A stretch of DNA of 64,000 bases, taken from NCBI RefSeq assembly GCF_001625215.2, contig NC_030381.2, forward strand, positions 48,693,214 to 48,757,213, in the 5' to 3' direction. Below are positions 14,291 to 26,999 of the stretch, piece by piece (the first letter of the stretch is position 1; the number at the start of each line of letters is the position of its first letter). The notes beneath the pieces were generated by a model. It did not search any database. It was not told where the DNA came from and saw nothing but the letters and a program-made list of their open reading frames with translations. The position numbers and the translations under genes were made by a program. Source of the DNA: Daucus carota subsp. sativus. Taxonomy: Eukaryota; Streptophyta; Magnoliopsida; Apiales; Apiaceae.

Positions 14291-15600
14291 TCATTGGTTT
14301 GCAAATATGATTTTATAATTTTTGGTCTCGATTTTTCCCGATAAAATTTGATTACGTGATGATAAATTTTCTTTCTAGCTGAATTTGTGCTTTAATTTAA
14401 TCGGATAAAAATAAGATTAGATGAAAATTTGTAACTTTAAAATACATGTTAGATTTCGGTGAAAAAAACTTAAAGATTTCATTATGTATCATCTTTACCC
14501 GCATATTTTTATCAAATATTTCTATATATCTTATGATATTTAAAATATTATTTTCATATCTTATATTTCTGATATTAGATATTATGATTTCGCACAATAA
14601 TTATAAATTTTCATAATTATGGATATACATAAATTTAATCATGGAAAATATTTTTACGGGCTGATTTATATTTGTGTATTCAATTGTAGTTTCAAGAAAT
14701 TTATTTAAAAAAATTGCTAATTAAATTTATTAAAATTTTATAATGACTGATCAAGATTAAAATATTGTTTTAGTCTTGATGTATTCGATTAATATTTTAA
14801 TGGATTTTTTCGTAATTGCTTAACTTTTCAAAAAAAATTACAAAAATATAGTTCTCAATTTTTAATATTTTTAAAAATACCATGTTTTATAATTATTTAA
14901 AAAAAATACGACTTGCAACTACTATAACCTCATTAGCAACCACATTTTGCAAATAGTTGTAAATTAGAAATTTCATTTGCAACCTATGCAACAAATAAGA
15001 CGTGCAACTTTTTCAATCTCGTTTGCAACATCATTTTGGTTGCAAATAAGAAATTTCATTTTTAATTTATGTAATCTCATTTGCAACAATTGCAGACTAT
15101 TTTTGCAAGTGAGTTTGCAGAAGTTGCAAGTTGTATTATTATAAATAATTTGCAAAAAATGATATTTTTAAAAAACAACAATATGACTGTAGTTTTGTAA
15201 ATAATTTATAAAAAAATTTAAATTGTATTTGATTAAGATTTATAGAATATCTTCAAAATCTAATAGTATTTAAAAATGAAAGAATTCATTTTTATATTCC
15301 GAAAACATTGAACTCCATATGTTGTTACCGTATTTCAAAATTTTAAAAATCTTTTTCATATTTGTGAAATTTTTAAAAATCTGTCTCAAATCTGATATAC
15401 TCTATCTCAACTCGTCAAGGTTCAAATTATGATATACAAAAATTTAAAATACATTATTTCAAAATCCTTAAATTATTGTTGGCATACATAATTTTTTTTT
15501 AAAAATCTAAGTTGAATGAATAGATAAGAATTGGTTATTTGTCTGCTGATTTTTTTTTTTTTTTAATTTTTGAATATGACGAATCTAGTTAGTAAAAAGA
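14291..15600. other. AT-rich intergenic stretch with TTTGCAA-type internal repeats
   Basis: No gene seen. Between about 14930 and 15150 the motif TTTGCAA (with TTGCAAC) recurs many times, giving a loose tandem pattern of about 65-75 bp with shared pieces such as AGAAATTTCATTT. The remainder is AT-rich without recognisable features. Confidence 0.5.
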
Positions 15601-15779
15601 CATTGGTGATATTCCTATTACATTCTCGTGGCTCATAGATATTATGAGAGTTACGGTGTTATGTTTTAAAGGAAGAGTTCAGCTCAGTCACGCATTCGTG
15701 CCAATCAAAACTGTTTGGATAAGTCCCATGTGAAGAAGGTCATGGGCTAAGGTATTATGGTCTTATTATTGTACACACG

Positions 15780-15905
15780 GTTTTATTTGTTGTGCACTAA
15801 GCCGTAAGCCGGGGGTCATTACGGAAACAGGGGCATGGTTTCGTACATCTCACGAGACCCTGCTCTAAGCGGGATATACTGAATATGTTTGGTTTGGTTT
15901 GGTTT
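15780..15905 (+). mobile_element. Degraded Au-SINE-like 3' end
   Basis: The stretch GCCGGGGGTCATTACGGAAA, then CGTACATCTCACGAGACCC and GCGGGATATACTG, follows the order of conserved blocks I remember from the 3' half of Au-type plant SINEs (GGGGGTCTTTCGGAAACAG, GCGTACATCTTACCC, CCCCAGACCC, GTGGGATTATACTGGG). It is followed by GTTTGGTTTGGTTTGG, resembling a simple-repeat tail. The 5' tRNA-like part was not confirmed. Confidence 0.45.
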
Positions 15906-16900
15906 ATTCATTATTTTTGTTAAAAATCATGTTCTAATTAGTTTAAGTTAAATATAAATTTAAATGTCCTTAAATTTTAAAATTAAATTTAAAATATAAA
16001 TCTGAAACTCTGTATCCAAACTTGAATATACCAAATTTTGGATCAGATATTTTTGAATATTTTAAAATGATGCATCAAAGTCTAATGTTAAAGTAAATTT
16101 TTATTTTGTTTCCGATATTGTCACCTCTAAACTAAGATACTATTTACGTTACACAATATTTTATTTTACAGTAATTTTATCTTACAGTAAGCCGGAGGTA
16201 TTCATGAAAATAACTTCTTGATTGTGTATATTTTATCTTCCCCGGACCCATGATTTAACCGGGATATCATCATAACTCTCTTCTGGATTTATCAGAAACT
16301 ATATATAAAATATATATAAATGTGTAATATTATAAATTTATATTTAATATAAAACCAAATAAGTTATATTTTTATTGTATGATTAGTTAAATTCATTTAT
16401 AATTTTTGGCAAGACAATTAAGTTCTTAATCATTTTATAATAATAATTATATATCATAATAATATTTTATATATGATTCCTCATGAAATTTAATCATCTA
16501 TCAATATATCAATATATATACAAATATATAAAAAAATTCGGCTTTTCAAACAAAACAAAATTCTACTATATATATATAAATATATTAGAATTTGGCTCTT
16601 GAAAATCGGCCCGAATCCGACCTAACCCGCAATCCGATTTACTGAAATAAAATTCGAAAATGATCCGAAAATTGACTGATTCACTCAAAATAGACTCGAA
16701 ATATAAATTAAATTTCTAATAATTTTAATTTTCAATTTTATTCGATTTTAAGTGATTTTAACCCGAAATCTACCCAAACACGAACCCCACCCGTTACTGG
16801 CCGCCGGCGAGTACATGAGAAATCGAATGATTCCGTAAATGAAACCGATATCGATGTGAATGCCGGGAGAAGTTTATGATTTTTGAGTAGAACGGTGAAT
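15906..16900. other. AT-rich intergenic stretch upstream of PIG-A
   Basis: Runs of TA repeats and AT-rich sequence. A less AT-rich patch around 16600-16800 (GGCCCGAATCCGACCTAACC and similar) could be an old transposon end but has no clear partner. PIG-A transcription probably begins to its right; no TATA box stands out. Confidence 0.4.
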
Positions 16901-18151
16901 TATCGATCAAGGCGGCAGTTACGCGGAGAAGAGAGAAAATTCCCTAGCAGTTGCTTTCCTTCGCAAATACCCAATTCGTAATCGTTTCTTTCAGTGCGGC
17001 AACAAGGGTTTCACCGCCTCTAGTCACAAGAGAAGTACTTATCGACCCAACAACGGAAGAGTGGCCAGAGATTTTGTGTATAATGCAGGCCTGTTGAAGC
17101 AGAAGAATACAAATCCGTATGGGCCGAGCGTTTGAATTCTTAGACGATACATCGTAAGTCCTTTTCTACGTCTACCCAGTATTCACCAAAACAACCCATT
17201 GTTAGAAACTTTTCCCGGAATTCGTGTGTGTAATTTATTAATTGATACACTTGCCGATTGCCATTGCCAATTCGATATTAGGTGATTAGCTACATTGTTT
17301 CAGCGCGAATCGAAGTAACTATATTCGGCTGAAACTGATTCCCTAAATTGGAGGCCTTAAATTGCCTCAAGGTACTCTTCTCAAGCTTTTTCTTCGCTTT
17401 TATGCTCTTCTTTATGTATGTCTCACTCAATCTCATTTTGTATTCCGTATTTACTTGATTTCTGAGCAATCTTATGTGAATTGAACCCTAATTAATGATA
17501 TGTATGGTTGAATCAGTACTTGATTAGGCTTCTTGTAGACGATTTAATATTTTATCGAATGAGGTGTAATGTGGGGATTATAAATAAGTTTGTATTCTTT
17601 AATGAATTGGCCTGGCGCGGAATGTGTGAGATGTTTAGTGGAATTTAGGTTATCTGTGAGAATGAATGTTTGTGAGGACTCTCTGTCTGAGCTTCGACAT
17701 CCATTTGTCTCTACCGAACTATTTGGGTATTGTTTTAGGACTATTTGGCAGTACTGATAAGTGGAGAAGCTTGAAAGAGAGATGACGTGAACATGAGTGT
17801 GCGTGTGGGAGAGAGTGGTGTGATCGGAAAGAGTGGTGAGAAGAGTAAGAATAAGGAGATGGACAGGGTGGAAGAGATCATGATCATAGAGATGTAGAAT
17901 ATGTGGAGTGCAAACAGGACTTGTGATCTAGAGTAGAAAAGAAGAAAATGAGATGGTTGCTGGTTGGGAATCTGTTAATGAGGAGAGTTTTGGACAGTTT
18001 GATTCAGATAATCAACCGGAAAAAGTTGAAAAGGAAAAAAAAAGGACAGAAAGGCTGTTAGTTTAATTGAATAATATTTTCCAGTTAATGTTTAATTCAA
18101 CCTTTAAAACATACTACATGCTTGCTTTCAGGTGTTGAAAAATCATATGTG

Positions 18152-21100
18152 ATGTCCAATCAGCGCAGACACCGGATATTAATGGTCTCTGACTTTTACT
18201 ACCCTAACTTTGGAGGTGTGGAGAATCACATCTATTATCTCTCACAGTGCTTGCTCACTCTTGGGCACAAGGTTAGTCCAGTACCACAATTCTTAATTAG
18301 ATTACCAGTAATAGTTTATGATAACTTGAAAACTTGAATATATATATTATGTGTTGCTACTGTTGATACTTGATGGACTTTTACCTTGGGTGGATTAGTT
18401 TCAACAAAGAACTTGATGGGGAAAGAAAATGAAGAATTAATGTATATCTTATTATATTAGTTTTTGTATATTTAGTAGAGAGATAAATAGAGTATTTATC
18501 CATATGTTTTATATGTGGGTTTAGGATCTGTATATAGCATCGTAATCCCCCACGTCATAATAAGACTTGATTATTGAGATGTTTTAAATATTGAATTGGA
18601 TGTTTTTTATGGTTTGCGATCCATAGTTTTTCTCCCTCCTGCGGTTGAGAAACCCTTGGAGTTGGGGTTGTGGGTGATTTGCTGTTCATCCACACGAATT
18701 TATCAATTTATTATTTTTAGTTCATATATATATGTTTTACAATCAGTCCTGCATCACAAAGACTATAAGAAATGGTAAATAAATGTCTAATGTAGTAAAT
18801 ACTTTTCTATTTTGACTTTGAAAAAAGGAAATAGTTTTCGTTGGAATTGGATTTTTTTTTTGAAAACAAAAAATCCGGGAAATATATATTGGACCTTGAC
18901 AAACACCGGAAAATCATGAAAACATATTCTTCTAGATAATATTTTCCGTGAAACAAATGGAGCCACAAAGAAGAATTTGTCCTCGGTGGTCGATACATGA
19001 AAATAATAAGAGAGCCTACTAAAGCAAGGAGTCTGTAACTCTGCATGACCTACAGATATAGGACCAATAATCAGAATAACATAAAGTTTTTTTTAGGAAA
19101 GAATAAAATATAGTTGAACACCAGTGAGAGAAAGAATCAACTAGTTTGGTTTGTGTTAAAAGCCAAAGAAGTAAATCATTGCCATGTGATTTACATCTGA
19201 TTTTGAACTGTCTAGTTGATGGAAAGTGGTATGGATCAAATGAAAGGCAGAGCAAGTAAATTCCGCTATAACATAGCAGTACCTATGTCCAGTTAAGGCA
19301 AGTAGCACCACCAGTTAATTAGAGCTCATAGTCCTTACTAACGTGGTCATTATCTATGAAACAGAAAATATAATGTAGACTTGCTGGCTCTGCATATACA
19401 GAAGCTAACTAGGAATTTGCAGGATAAATCATTAAGTATCATGGCCAAGTAGATAGTTTTTACTTCGCAGGACAAACATTTTTCACCACACAGTCAAAAC
19501 ATTCTAATAGATTTTTCCCATTATGACAATGTCTTCTACTTCTAGGTTCCTATGAGATTCCAGAATATACTTTATCTTTGGTAAAGGTAGGATAATCTTT
19601 TTCTCGGAGATACTCTATGTGTGTCTCCTTTGAGGAAGCCCCACCTACACAGCAAATATGTATGACCTTTTATCCATTAACTTCTTAGCAAGTATTAAAA
19701 GTACATCCTTGCTAGGTTCCCTTAGTTTATATAAATATCAGTGTCTTGGGGATGCAGTCAAAAGAATACTCTCTTTTATTATGCTCTATAGGATTAAATA
19801 CATATTTAATAGCTAATCTGTTCAACTACAGACAATTTAACTCTTGCAGGCATGTATAAATGAAAGAAAGTAACAACACACACACACACACACACATATT
19901 AGTTTATTTGTTTACATGTTGGCCTCTTTGTATCTCTTTACATGATATGAATATGTAAGTGAGCTTCCTTTAATAAAAACTGCAAGACAGGGTAAGCTAT
20001 AGCCCCTGCTTGTCCTAACACAAGTCTGCCTCTGTGTATATATATAAATATGTTTATCACCAGCATTGTAGCCTAGTGGATACCTCCCCTTTTCTTGGTA
20101 AGGATTCAAATCTTGGTCGAGGCATGTGTAACATCCCACATCGATTAGTTAAAGAGTATTTGGGGCTCTTATAAGAACAAGCAAATAACTAATGTATACC
20201 AATTTGCTAGCACTTTTGGGCCGACCTGTGGTGGGTTGTTGGGTCCGTAATGCATTCAGTTATGTGCTCGGGTGTTATAGCATGAGTGTGTGAAAATTTA
20301 AATAACTGAAAGTGACCATTACTAAAAAGGAAAAGATGAGCTAGATGACTGATGTATAAGGTGAATAGCTTGGTATGTGTAATTTGAATCTATTTCCTCA
20401 CTTTTTGCCGATAAATGACTCTCCAGGTAGTGGTTATGACTCATGCTTATGGAAATCGATCTGGGGTGAGGCATGTGACAGGTGGCTTAAAAGTCTACTA
20501 CGTGCCTTGGGTGCCATTCATTATGCAAAATACATTTCCAACCCTTTATGGGACTCTTCCCATCATAAGGACGATTCTTGTTAGGGAAAAAATATCATTA
20601 GTGCACGGGCACCAAGCCTTCTCGACTCTGTGTAATGAAGCATTGATGCATGCACGCACTATGGGTTATAAGGTTGTATTCACTGACCATTCTCTCTATG
20701 GTTTTGCTGATGTGGGGAGTATTCACATGAACAAGGTTCTGCAGTTCACTCTTGCTGATGTGAGTCAGGCGATCTGTGTTTCCCATACAAGCAAAGAAAA
20801 CACAGTTCTGCGATCAGGACTGCCACCAGAAAAAGTTTTTGTTATACCAAATGCAGTAGACACAGCAATGTTTAAACCAGCAGCAGAGCGACTGAGCAGT
20901 GATGAAATTATTATAGTTGTGATTAGTAGATTGGTCTACCGGAAGGGTGCTGACCTGCTTGTTGAAGTTATTCCTGGAGTGTGCCGCTTGTTTCCAAATG
21001 TGAGCTAGTGACCAAATTACCATGCGCTTAAATATGGGTTAGAAAAAGTGAATCTTTGTTTTCCATTTACAATCTTGAGTTCCCTAGCTGAGCCTTCAAT

Positions 21101-24100
21101 CTATATGTAAAACATTGCATTTGAAAACTGCCATATCTACTAGCATTTTTGAAAAACTAGCTTTTAATGAATATTTTATATCGTCTTTCATACCGACTCT
21201 TTTTCATTGTTTTGCTTCCTCTGCTAAGGAATATTTTTGTTTAACTTATAGTCCATTTTACAGAGGGTTTGCTTATGCAAACTATAGCTTAACATGTTGA
21301 AATTAAACACCACAAAATTGGTAATAAAAAAAATAATGCGCATAAATGATATAATAACCTGATATTTGTATATATCATTTTACAACATACTATAGTTGTT
21401 GCCTATAGCATGTAGGAATGTTGTTTCTTGAATAGCATATTCACTAACTGTTCAAATATTCTTGAAAGGCATATACATAGGTCTTCGTCTTGTTATGTTC
21501 ATCAATGGGGTCATTCTACAAACTCTCTTGCCATTGAATATGATGTTGTTGTCTTTGAGAAAGCTTGATACATGGTGGTCACAAAGAATTGGATATTAAC
21601 TTATATGTTGTGCAACACATGTTTGTCTTCTTTGATGGCCACAATTTCCTGATGTTGCTTTCATTGTATCATATATACATGTGTGTGTCTGTATATATTA
21701 TGGGTGTACTAAATTTATTTAAAGTGTTAACTCTTGAAAGCGCTTGTTCATATATTATACCAATCATCTCATTTAGCAACATTATTAAGGTTCGTTTCAT
21801 TATTGGAGGAGATGGGCCTAAAAGAGTCCGACTGGAGGAAATGAGGGAAAAACACTCTCTCCAGGATCGTGTTGATATGTTAGGTGCTGTTCCCCATGCT
21901 AAAGTACAATCAGTCTTGATATCAGGACATATATTTTTGAACAGGTATACAACTTTATTTATACATCATATTCCAGTGCCTTTATTTTGGTTAGTTGAAC
22001 AATTTTAGCAAATTTACATCGAAAGATGAACATGTATGTTGCATCCCATATCGCCATGACGGCTCCCCTTCAATGCCTATGCCATTGCGCATTGTGGCAG
22101 TAATAATAATGCTAATTTTTCTTTTTTATTAATTGTCTCTTCTTTCATCTCCTCTCCACAACTCTGAATCAGCCTTATATTTTACTGGATAACACATGGT
22201 TTGTCTTTTATTTGGCAGTTCTTTGACAGAAGCATTTTGCATTGCCATTTTGGAGGCTGCGAGTTGTGGATTATTGACAGTCAGTACACGAGTTGGAGGT
22301 GTTCCAGAGGTACTGATATTATAAAATCTCCTTAGGTTATGTTATAAAAGTTGCACAGTAAAGATTTTTTTTTAAAATCTATAGAAATGTTTTTTGATGC
22401 AAAAATAGTTTAAAGTACTTTTACTTGGCCTTACTGTTTCATAAGGTTCTACCGGACGATATGATAGTCCTCGCAGAACCAGATCCAGATGATATGGTGC
22501 AAGCAATTGCTAAGGCTATCCAAATACTTCCCCAAATTGATCCTCAAAACATGCACCTTCGTGTAAGTGAGTCTTTTTATATAACAGATGTGATACTTTC
22601 ATAATGTATGCGTCACTTTCTTTGTCTGCTCTCACAGATGAAAAAACTGTATAGTTGGCATGATGTTGCCAAAAGGACTGAAATCGTGTATGATCGTGCT
22701 TTGAAATGTTCTGATCAAAATCTCTTGGAGCGGCTATCGCGGTATGTGCCACTAAAATTGTAGATCTAACTGGTCTGTTATATGGGAAATGCGAATATGA
22801 TCTTCTGGTTGATGGATATTTGTGGTCAAATGATGAATAACACGTGCTAAGAATGGTTCAAGATGAAAACTTCCAACTAAAATATAATTTTTGTTAATGC
22901 TAATCAATATTAAACTTGCTCGTATACTCCTTGAATATTAATTTAAAACATTTTTAATAGGAGTGATTGCAAGTCAGATTAAACTACATAACCTCCTCAA
23001 ACAGATTCAGTTTTCATCTGAACCAAATTTAATTATGTTTCAAGTATTTTAAAAATTACTCTATTAAATTAATTACTTCGTGAACATATAATAACAGTAA
23101 ATCACAATTTTATTGCAAAGGCAAGATAAAATACATATATGGACATAGATTCATATATATATATATATATATGTATGTATATAGGGATAGGATCAAATAA
23201 AAACCTTTTTAAGTTACAAACTTACAAACTTTTTTTTATTCTCCCATCATGTTAATCCTTAGTTATCGAAAGCGTTCATGTTGAAAATTATTTAAAAAAC
23301 ATCACAATTTTTAAAAATAACGCATAAATAAATCACACATTCAACACATTTGTAACTGGGGTTCAACATCGGATGTAGAACACTAATTATCATTATGTTG
23401 AATATATCTATAAAGATACTTAAACTATACCTCTGGGGTTTAGGTGGGGTTTAGAAACATAAATATTAGTTATATAATACGTTTAGCTTAGTTCTTACAT
23501 TCAAAAATTAGTTTATGTACTTCTCCAACACAATTTTAGTCGATGTTCAACAAAATATGTTAAAAAAATGTTGAACTCAAATTATATATATGTTGAACGC
23601 AGAAAGTTTGTAAGTTTGTACCAGAACCCACCCCTATGTGTATATATATAGGGTGCTACTCCATTACAAACCTCTCTTAGAAAAAAACTAAAAAACCAAA
23701 ATAAAAAACTTATAAATCAAATTGAAATATATCAAACATGGTATGGAAATTGATTGTTGGGAGATGGAAAAAAATACAGTGAAGTCGTTTTCAAAAATAA
23801 TGAACCGTTTGACGGGAAAAATCAAATTAAAATCGGAGGGATTCTGTGGAATCATGTGTGGGAGGGTACAGGGTTATTGTGTGTGGTGAATTCTAGGGTG
23901 CCATTAGATTAGATTAATCTAATGACTTAGATTAGTTTGTAGTTTGTATTTTACTTTTAGTTTGTATTTGATCACTAGCCTATATACGTGTATGCGTGTG
24001 TGTGTGTGTATTTATATATTCTTCAACACCATCAACCTTGATTTGATTTGTTCTTTAACTTGATTTAGTGAACATCAAACCATAAATCCCTAATTGCATG

Positions 24101-25247
24101 TCTAAATTTAATCTTACCAAGAAAAAATCTCCAATTTCGTTGATTTTTTTTTTTTCTAGATTTAAGATGGTGATATGTATAGTGATTTGACTGCATTAAA
24201 TAATCAAATATATAGGTAAGAACTAGAAATAATAGTAAAATATTATAATTATATATAATAAGTAGATATTGTTTAATTATGTGGTAGTAAGTAATATATG
24301 GTACCACGGAAAAAGGGGGTTTCCTCTATGAAAAAAGAGTAGTGATAGCATGTTCATCTTCAAACACAGAAACATAAGAGATCAGCTTTTAAACCTGCGC
24401 ACTTGATAGTTTTTAACACCCCACCCCACCAGGCCACCACCACCCCGGAAAAAGAAGAATCAATCAAGTTTATGAATTCATCCATAAAACCTATTTCTCT
24501 TATATATATATACAGGTCTCCTACATATATTCCATCTAATGAAACAGGTGCAATTCTGTATCGTTTGAACATATTTGTGAATAGAAAATTCTCTGTACCT
24601 AAGAATTATTTGTTATAAGGGTATATTTATTGGTTCAACTCGGTGTTATGATCTTCACATCTTTAAGTTAGGATTTAATGATCTCTAATTTCAATTTGAA
24701 ATTCGTCAACCAGATATTTATGTAGGAAAACCTTATAATGTACAGTTTATTTAATCTACGCACTATATGTTATTTACGATTGCATATGTTATAGGTACCT
24801 CACTTGCGGTTCCTGGGCAGGCAAACTATTTTGCTTAGTTATGATCATTGATTACTTGTTGTGGCATCTCTTACAATTGTGGAAGGTATTTATCATTTCA
24901 ATCTTCTGGCACTTGTCAATGTTTTATCAAAATAGCTTATGGTTGTGGGAAACTAAAAAAATACAAAATTTTGTACTTATATATTAGTTGTTCCATCATT
25001 GCATTCACATGTATCCAGTTCATACATTTGTTGATGTTATATTGACACAGATATTTGATATGTACTATAGCATTAGCATGAAGAGTGCACTTTAACTGTT
25101 TTGTTCTCCCTGTAATTGTCCCGCCAACTTTTTTTCTTCTATGTATTAATTTTTTCTTACAAGTTTAATCAGCCTGATGCACATATTGAGGAGGTGCCTG
25201 ATATCACGTATGGCCAACAAGAAGAAAGACCAAGCAACTTTGATTAA
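18152..25247 (+). CDS. PIGA: PIG-A, catalytic subunit of the GPI-GlcNAc transferase, 8 coding exons
   Basis: Transfers GlcNAc from UDP-GlcNAc to phosphatidylinositol on the cytosolic face of the ER, the first step of GPI-anchor synthesis, within the GPI-GnT complex. The Arabidopsis orthologue is SETH2. Exons: 18152-18271, 20427-20999, 21790-21944, 22219-22309, 22446-22562, 22638-22741, 24795-24885, 25173-25247; sum 1326 nt, 441 aa, near the roughly 447 aa recalled for Arabidopsis. Visible motifs are the N-terminal [19 protein letters not shown], the [15 protein letters not shown] block, a GT4 fold with [11 protein letters not shown] and [13 protein letters not shown], and the E-x7-E type site in [15 protein letters not shown] (residues about 284-297). 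A hydrophobic membrane segment ([20 protein letters not shown]) lies near residues 392-411. The start is the first ATG after a leader acceptor (GCTTTCAG at 18131); leader donors are plausible near 17370. The 2.05-kb intron 6 is swollen by two MITEs. Confidence 0.95.
19875..19896. repeat. (CA)n microsatellite in PIG-A intron 1
   Basis: About ten CA units in uninterrupted array. Confidence 0.8.
20062..20300 (+). mobile_element. tRNA-derived SINE head, interrupted by a short LTR-like insert
   Basis: TAGCCTAGTGG matches the tRNA A box and, about 30 bp on, GGATTCAAATC is a good B box: the internal pol III promoter layout of plant SINEs. The body after the B box (TTGGTCGAGGCATG) is cut by the 153-bp element at 20127-20279 and seems to resume as GCATGAGTGTG. 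It lies in PIG-A intron 1, in the gene's orientation. Confidence 0.55.
20127..20279. mobile_element. Short solo-LTR-like element with 5-bp target duplication
   Basis: Begins TGTAACATCCC and ends CGGGTGTTATA, which are imperfect inverted ends (TGTAACATCCC versus TATAACACCCG). It is flanked on both sides by GCATG (20122-20126 and 20280-20284), the 5-bp duplication expected for LTR retrotransposon insertion. At 153 bp it would suit a solo LTR of a TRIM-like element. The TA rather than CA end is atypical, so the class is tentative. Confidence 0.5.
23184..23634. mobile_element. MITE, TA-flanked family A, copy 1
   Basis: A 451-bp non-coding element in PIG-A intron 6. Left end GGGATAGGATCAAATAAAAA; right end GTTTGTACCAGAACCCACCCC, which is GGGGTGGGTTCTGGTAC when reversed, so the inverted ends are imperfect. 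TA dinucleotides flank both ends. Internally AT-rich, with repeated GTTGAAC/GTTCAAC motifs. A second copy is at 41209-41667. Confidence 0.7.
23651..23980. mobile_element. MITE, TA-flanked family B, copy 1
   Basis: A 330-bp element starting 16 bp after the family A copy. Left end GGGTGCTACTCCATTACAAA; the reversed right end is GGCTAGTGATCAAATACAAA, so the inverted ends share G-G-x-T and ACAAAC. TA flanks both sides. The family recurs at 45974-46318 and 46323-47026. Confidence 0.65.
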
Positions 25248-26600
25248 AAATGAGATCTTCAGTCAATTTGAGGTCTTAATTGTAAGATTCTCTCTGTCAC
25301 CCTCTTTAACCATATATCAATCTTTTCTAAAATGTAGTTTCATGTGGGCAGCACTGTTGATTTCTGCACGTCTTAGTTTAATTCATTTTAAGGTAGTACG
25401 CTACAGATCTCAGTCCCATGCTATAAGTTGGTACTATATTGTTAATTTAGTAACAACCAAAAAGAACTATCTAGCTACACTTACCTTGTATATGTCTTTC
25501 ACCTACAATTGACCATGAGAGCAAATATATAAGTATTTGTTTTGCATCCAGTAACTTCCACACACTGTAGCTACAATTCTTTGTGTCTTCGTCAAGGAAC
25601 ACAATTATCATCTTCGATCACCTTCTAGGATTTTCTCTCTTTTCTAAAGCCTGTGAAGTTCTTTTCATCTTAATACGCCAACCATGAAACACTTGAATGC
25701 TATCAGTTTGCCAGGAGTGATAAAGTTGCCTAATTGTCCTAATAACTTAAAACATCATGTGTAATGTCATTTAATTTCAATCAGTAAATCTTTTTTATCA
25801 TGTTTTCTGGACGGTGGCTTTTTTCTTCCAGAGGTTTTCACTCGCAGCACATGAAATATGGGAAAAAGATAGAAAAGGTCAAGGGTAAGAACTCCTTTAG
25901 TTGTTAAAAGACATAGCCGGAGGCCAATAGCATCCCCTACTTGGTGGAACCAAATATAAATATATGTGATAAGATTTTCAACTTATCCATGACACTTTCA
26001 ATGAAAAAGATGTTATCAAAACCAAGTGGGAGTTAGTCTTGCTTAATAACATACACATTGCACATAAATCAGAATACAAATCCTTGCTAGGGCACGCTGT
26101 CTGAAACTAATTACTTGTAATTGTACCTTCGTGGTCGTGCATGGTTTGTAGCTTTCATTGTGAATCCTGCATTATTTGACCAGAAAATGTTATTGCTCAT
26201 GTGAAATTTTAACAATGTTATGAGGCTCAGCACCCCTTTCTTGCAGGTGTGCAGTTTTGATCATGTAAAGAGAGAAGTGTAGTTTATTGGGACTTCTGAT
26301 ATCAGGACTGGCAAGAGAGACTGTCTACAAAAATTCAGAATTGGTACCCCTTGGCATTTAAAAATGACAATAGCAATACTTCAATTTATACATCTCTGTT
26401 GCCCTTGTATGTAACTGCAGCTTCTCTGCTTAATTAACTAGTTTTGAGATTGCAGTAGTCACTAGTTTGGTCTTTGGTGTGTACATTGATATCAAGCAGC
26501 TCACCGTTACTGTTGTAACTTGTAACCAAAGAGCGATAGAAATATGAATGTGTAGATGCAGTCCAGTAGCAGTCTATTTGGAAAGTCAACGATAGGGGCA
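25248..26600. other. PIG-A 3' region and intergenic sequence
   Basis: Just after the PIG-A stop. Probably holds the 3' untranslated region, with poly(A) and possible 3' intron positions unresolved. No additional coding gene supported. Confidence 0.4.
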
Positions 26601-26608
26601 TAATGTTA

Positions 26609-26996
26609 GAGCAAGTCCAATAGGCTACCTATCTCATTACCTATTAATAATATAAAATAATGAATCCTAGTGAATCATAGTGATTTAGGTAATCTACTTT
26701 TAGTGCCAACTCCAATAGCAATTCCTATATTTCTTCTCCTATTATTATTTTAATAATAAATTTGAGAGAGGGAAGGGAGAAAAGGAGGGAAAAGACAAAG
26801 AAAGAAGAAGAGAGATGAATTTTTATTCATAAATATTAAATAGGTAATGGTTAGAGGTTACTTAAAAATAGGTAATGGCTAGGAGATTTGAGGATGTGCT
26901 AGTGATTTAGGTAACCACTAGGATAGTGTTGGAGTGCCTCTTTTGTGATACATTACCTAAATATGAGTTTATTTAAGTAACCTATTGGACGTGATC
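26609..26996. mobile_element. Harbinger/Tourist-like MITE with TTA target duplication
   Basis: A 388-bp element. Left end GAGCAAGTCCAATAGGCTAC; reversed right end GATCACGTCCAATAGGTTAC, giving inverted ends of about 20 bp with four mismatches. TTA lies directly outside both ends (26606-26608 and 26997-26999), the 3-bp duplication typical of PIF/Harbinger MITEs. Internal subterminal pieces (GTGATTTAGGTAA) are repeated. No coding capacity. Confidence 0.75.
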
Positions 26997-26999
26997 TTA

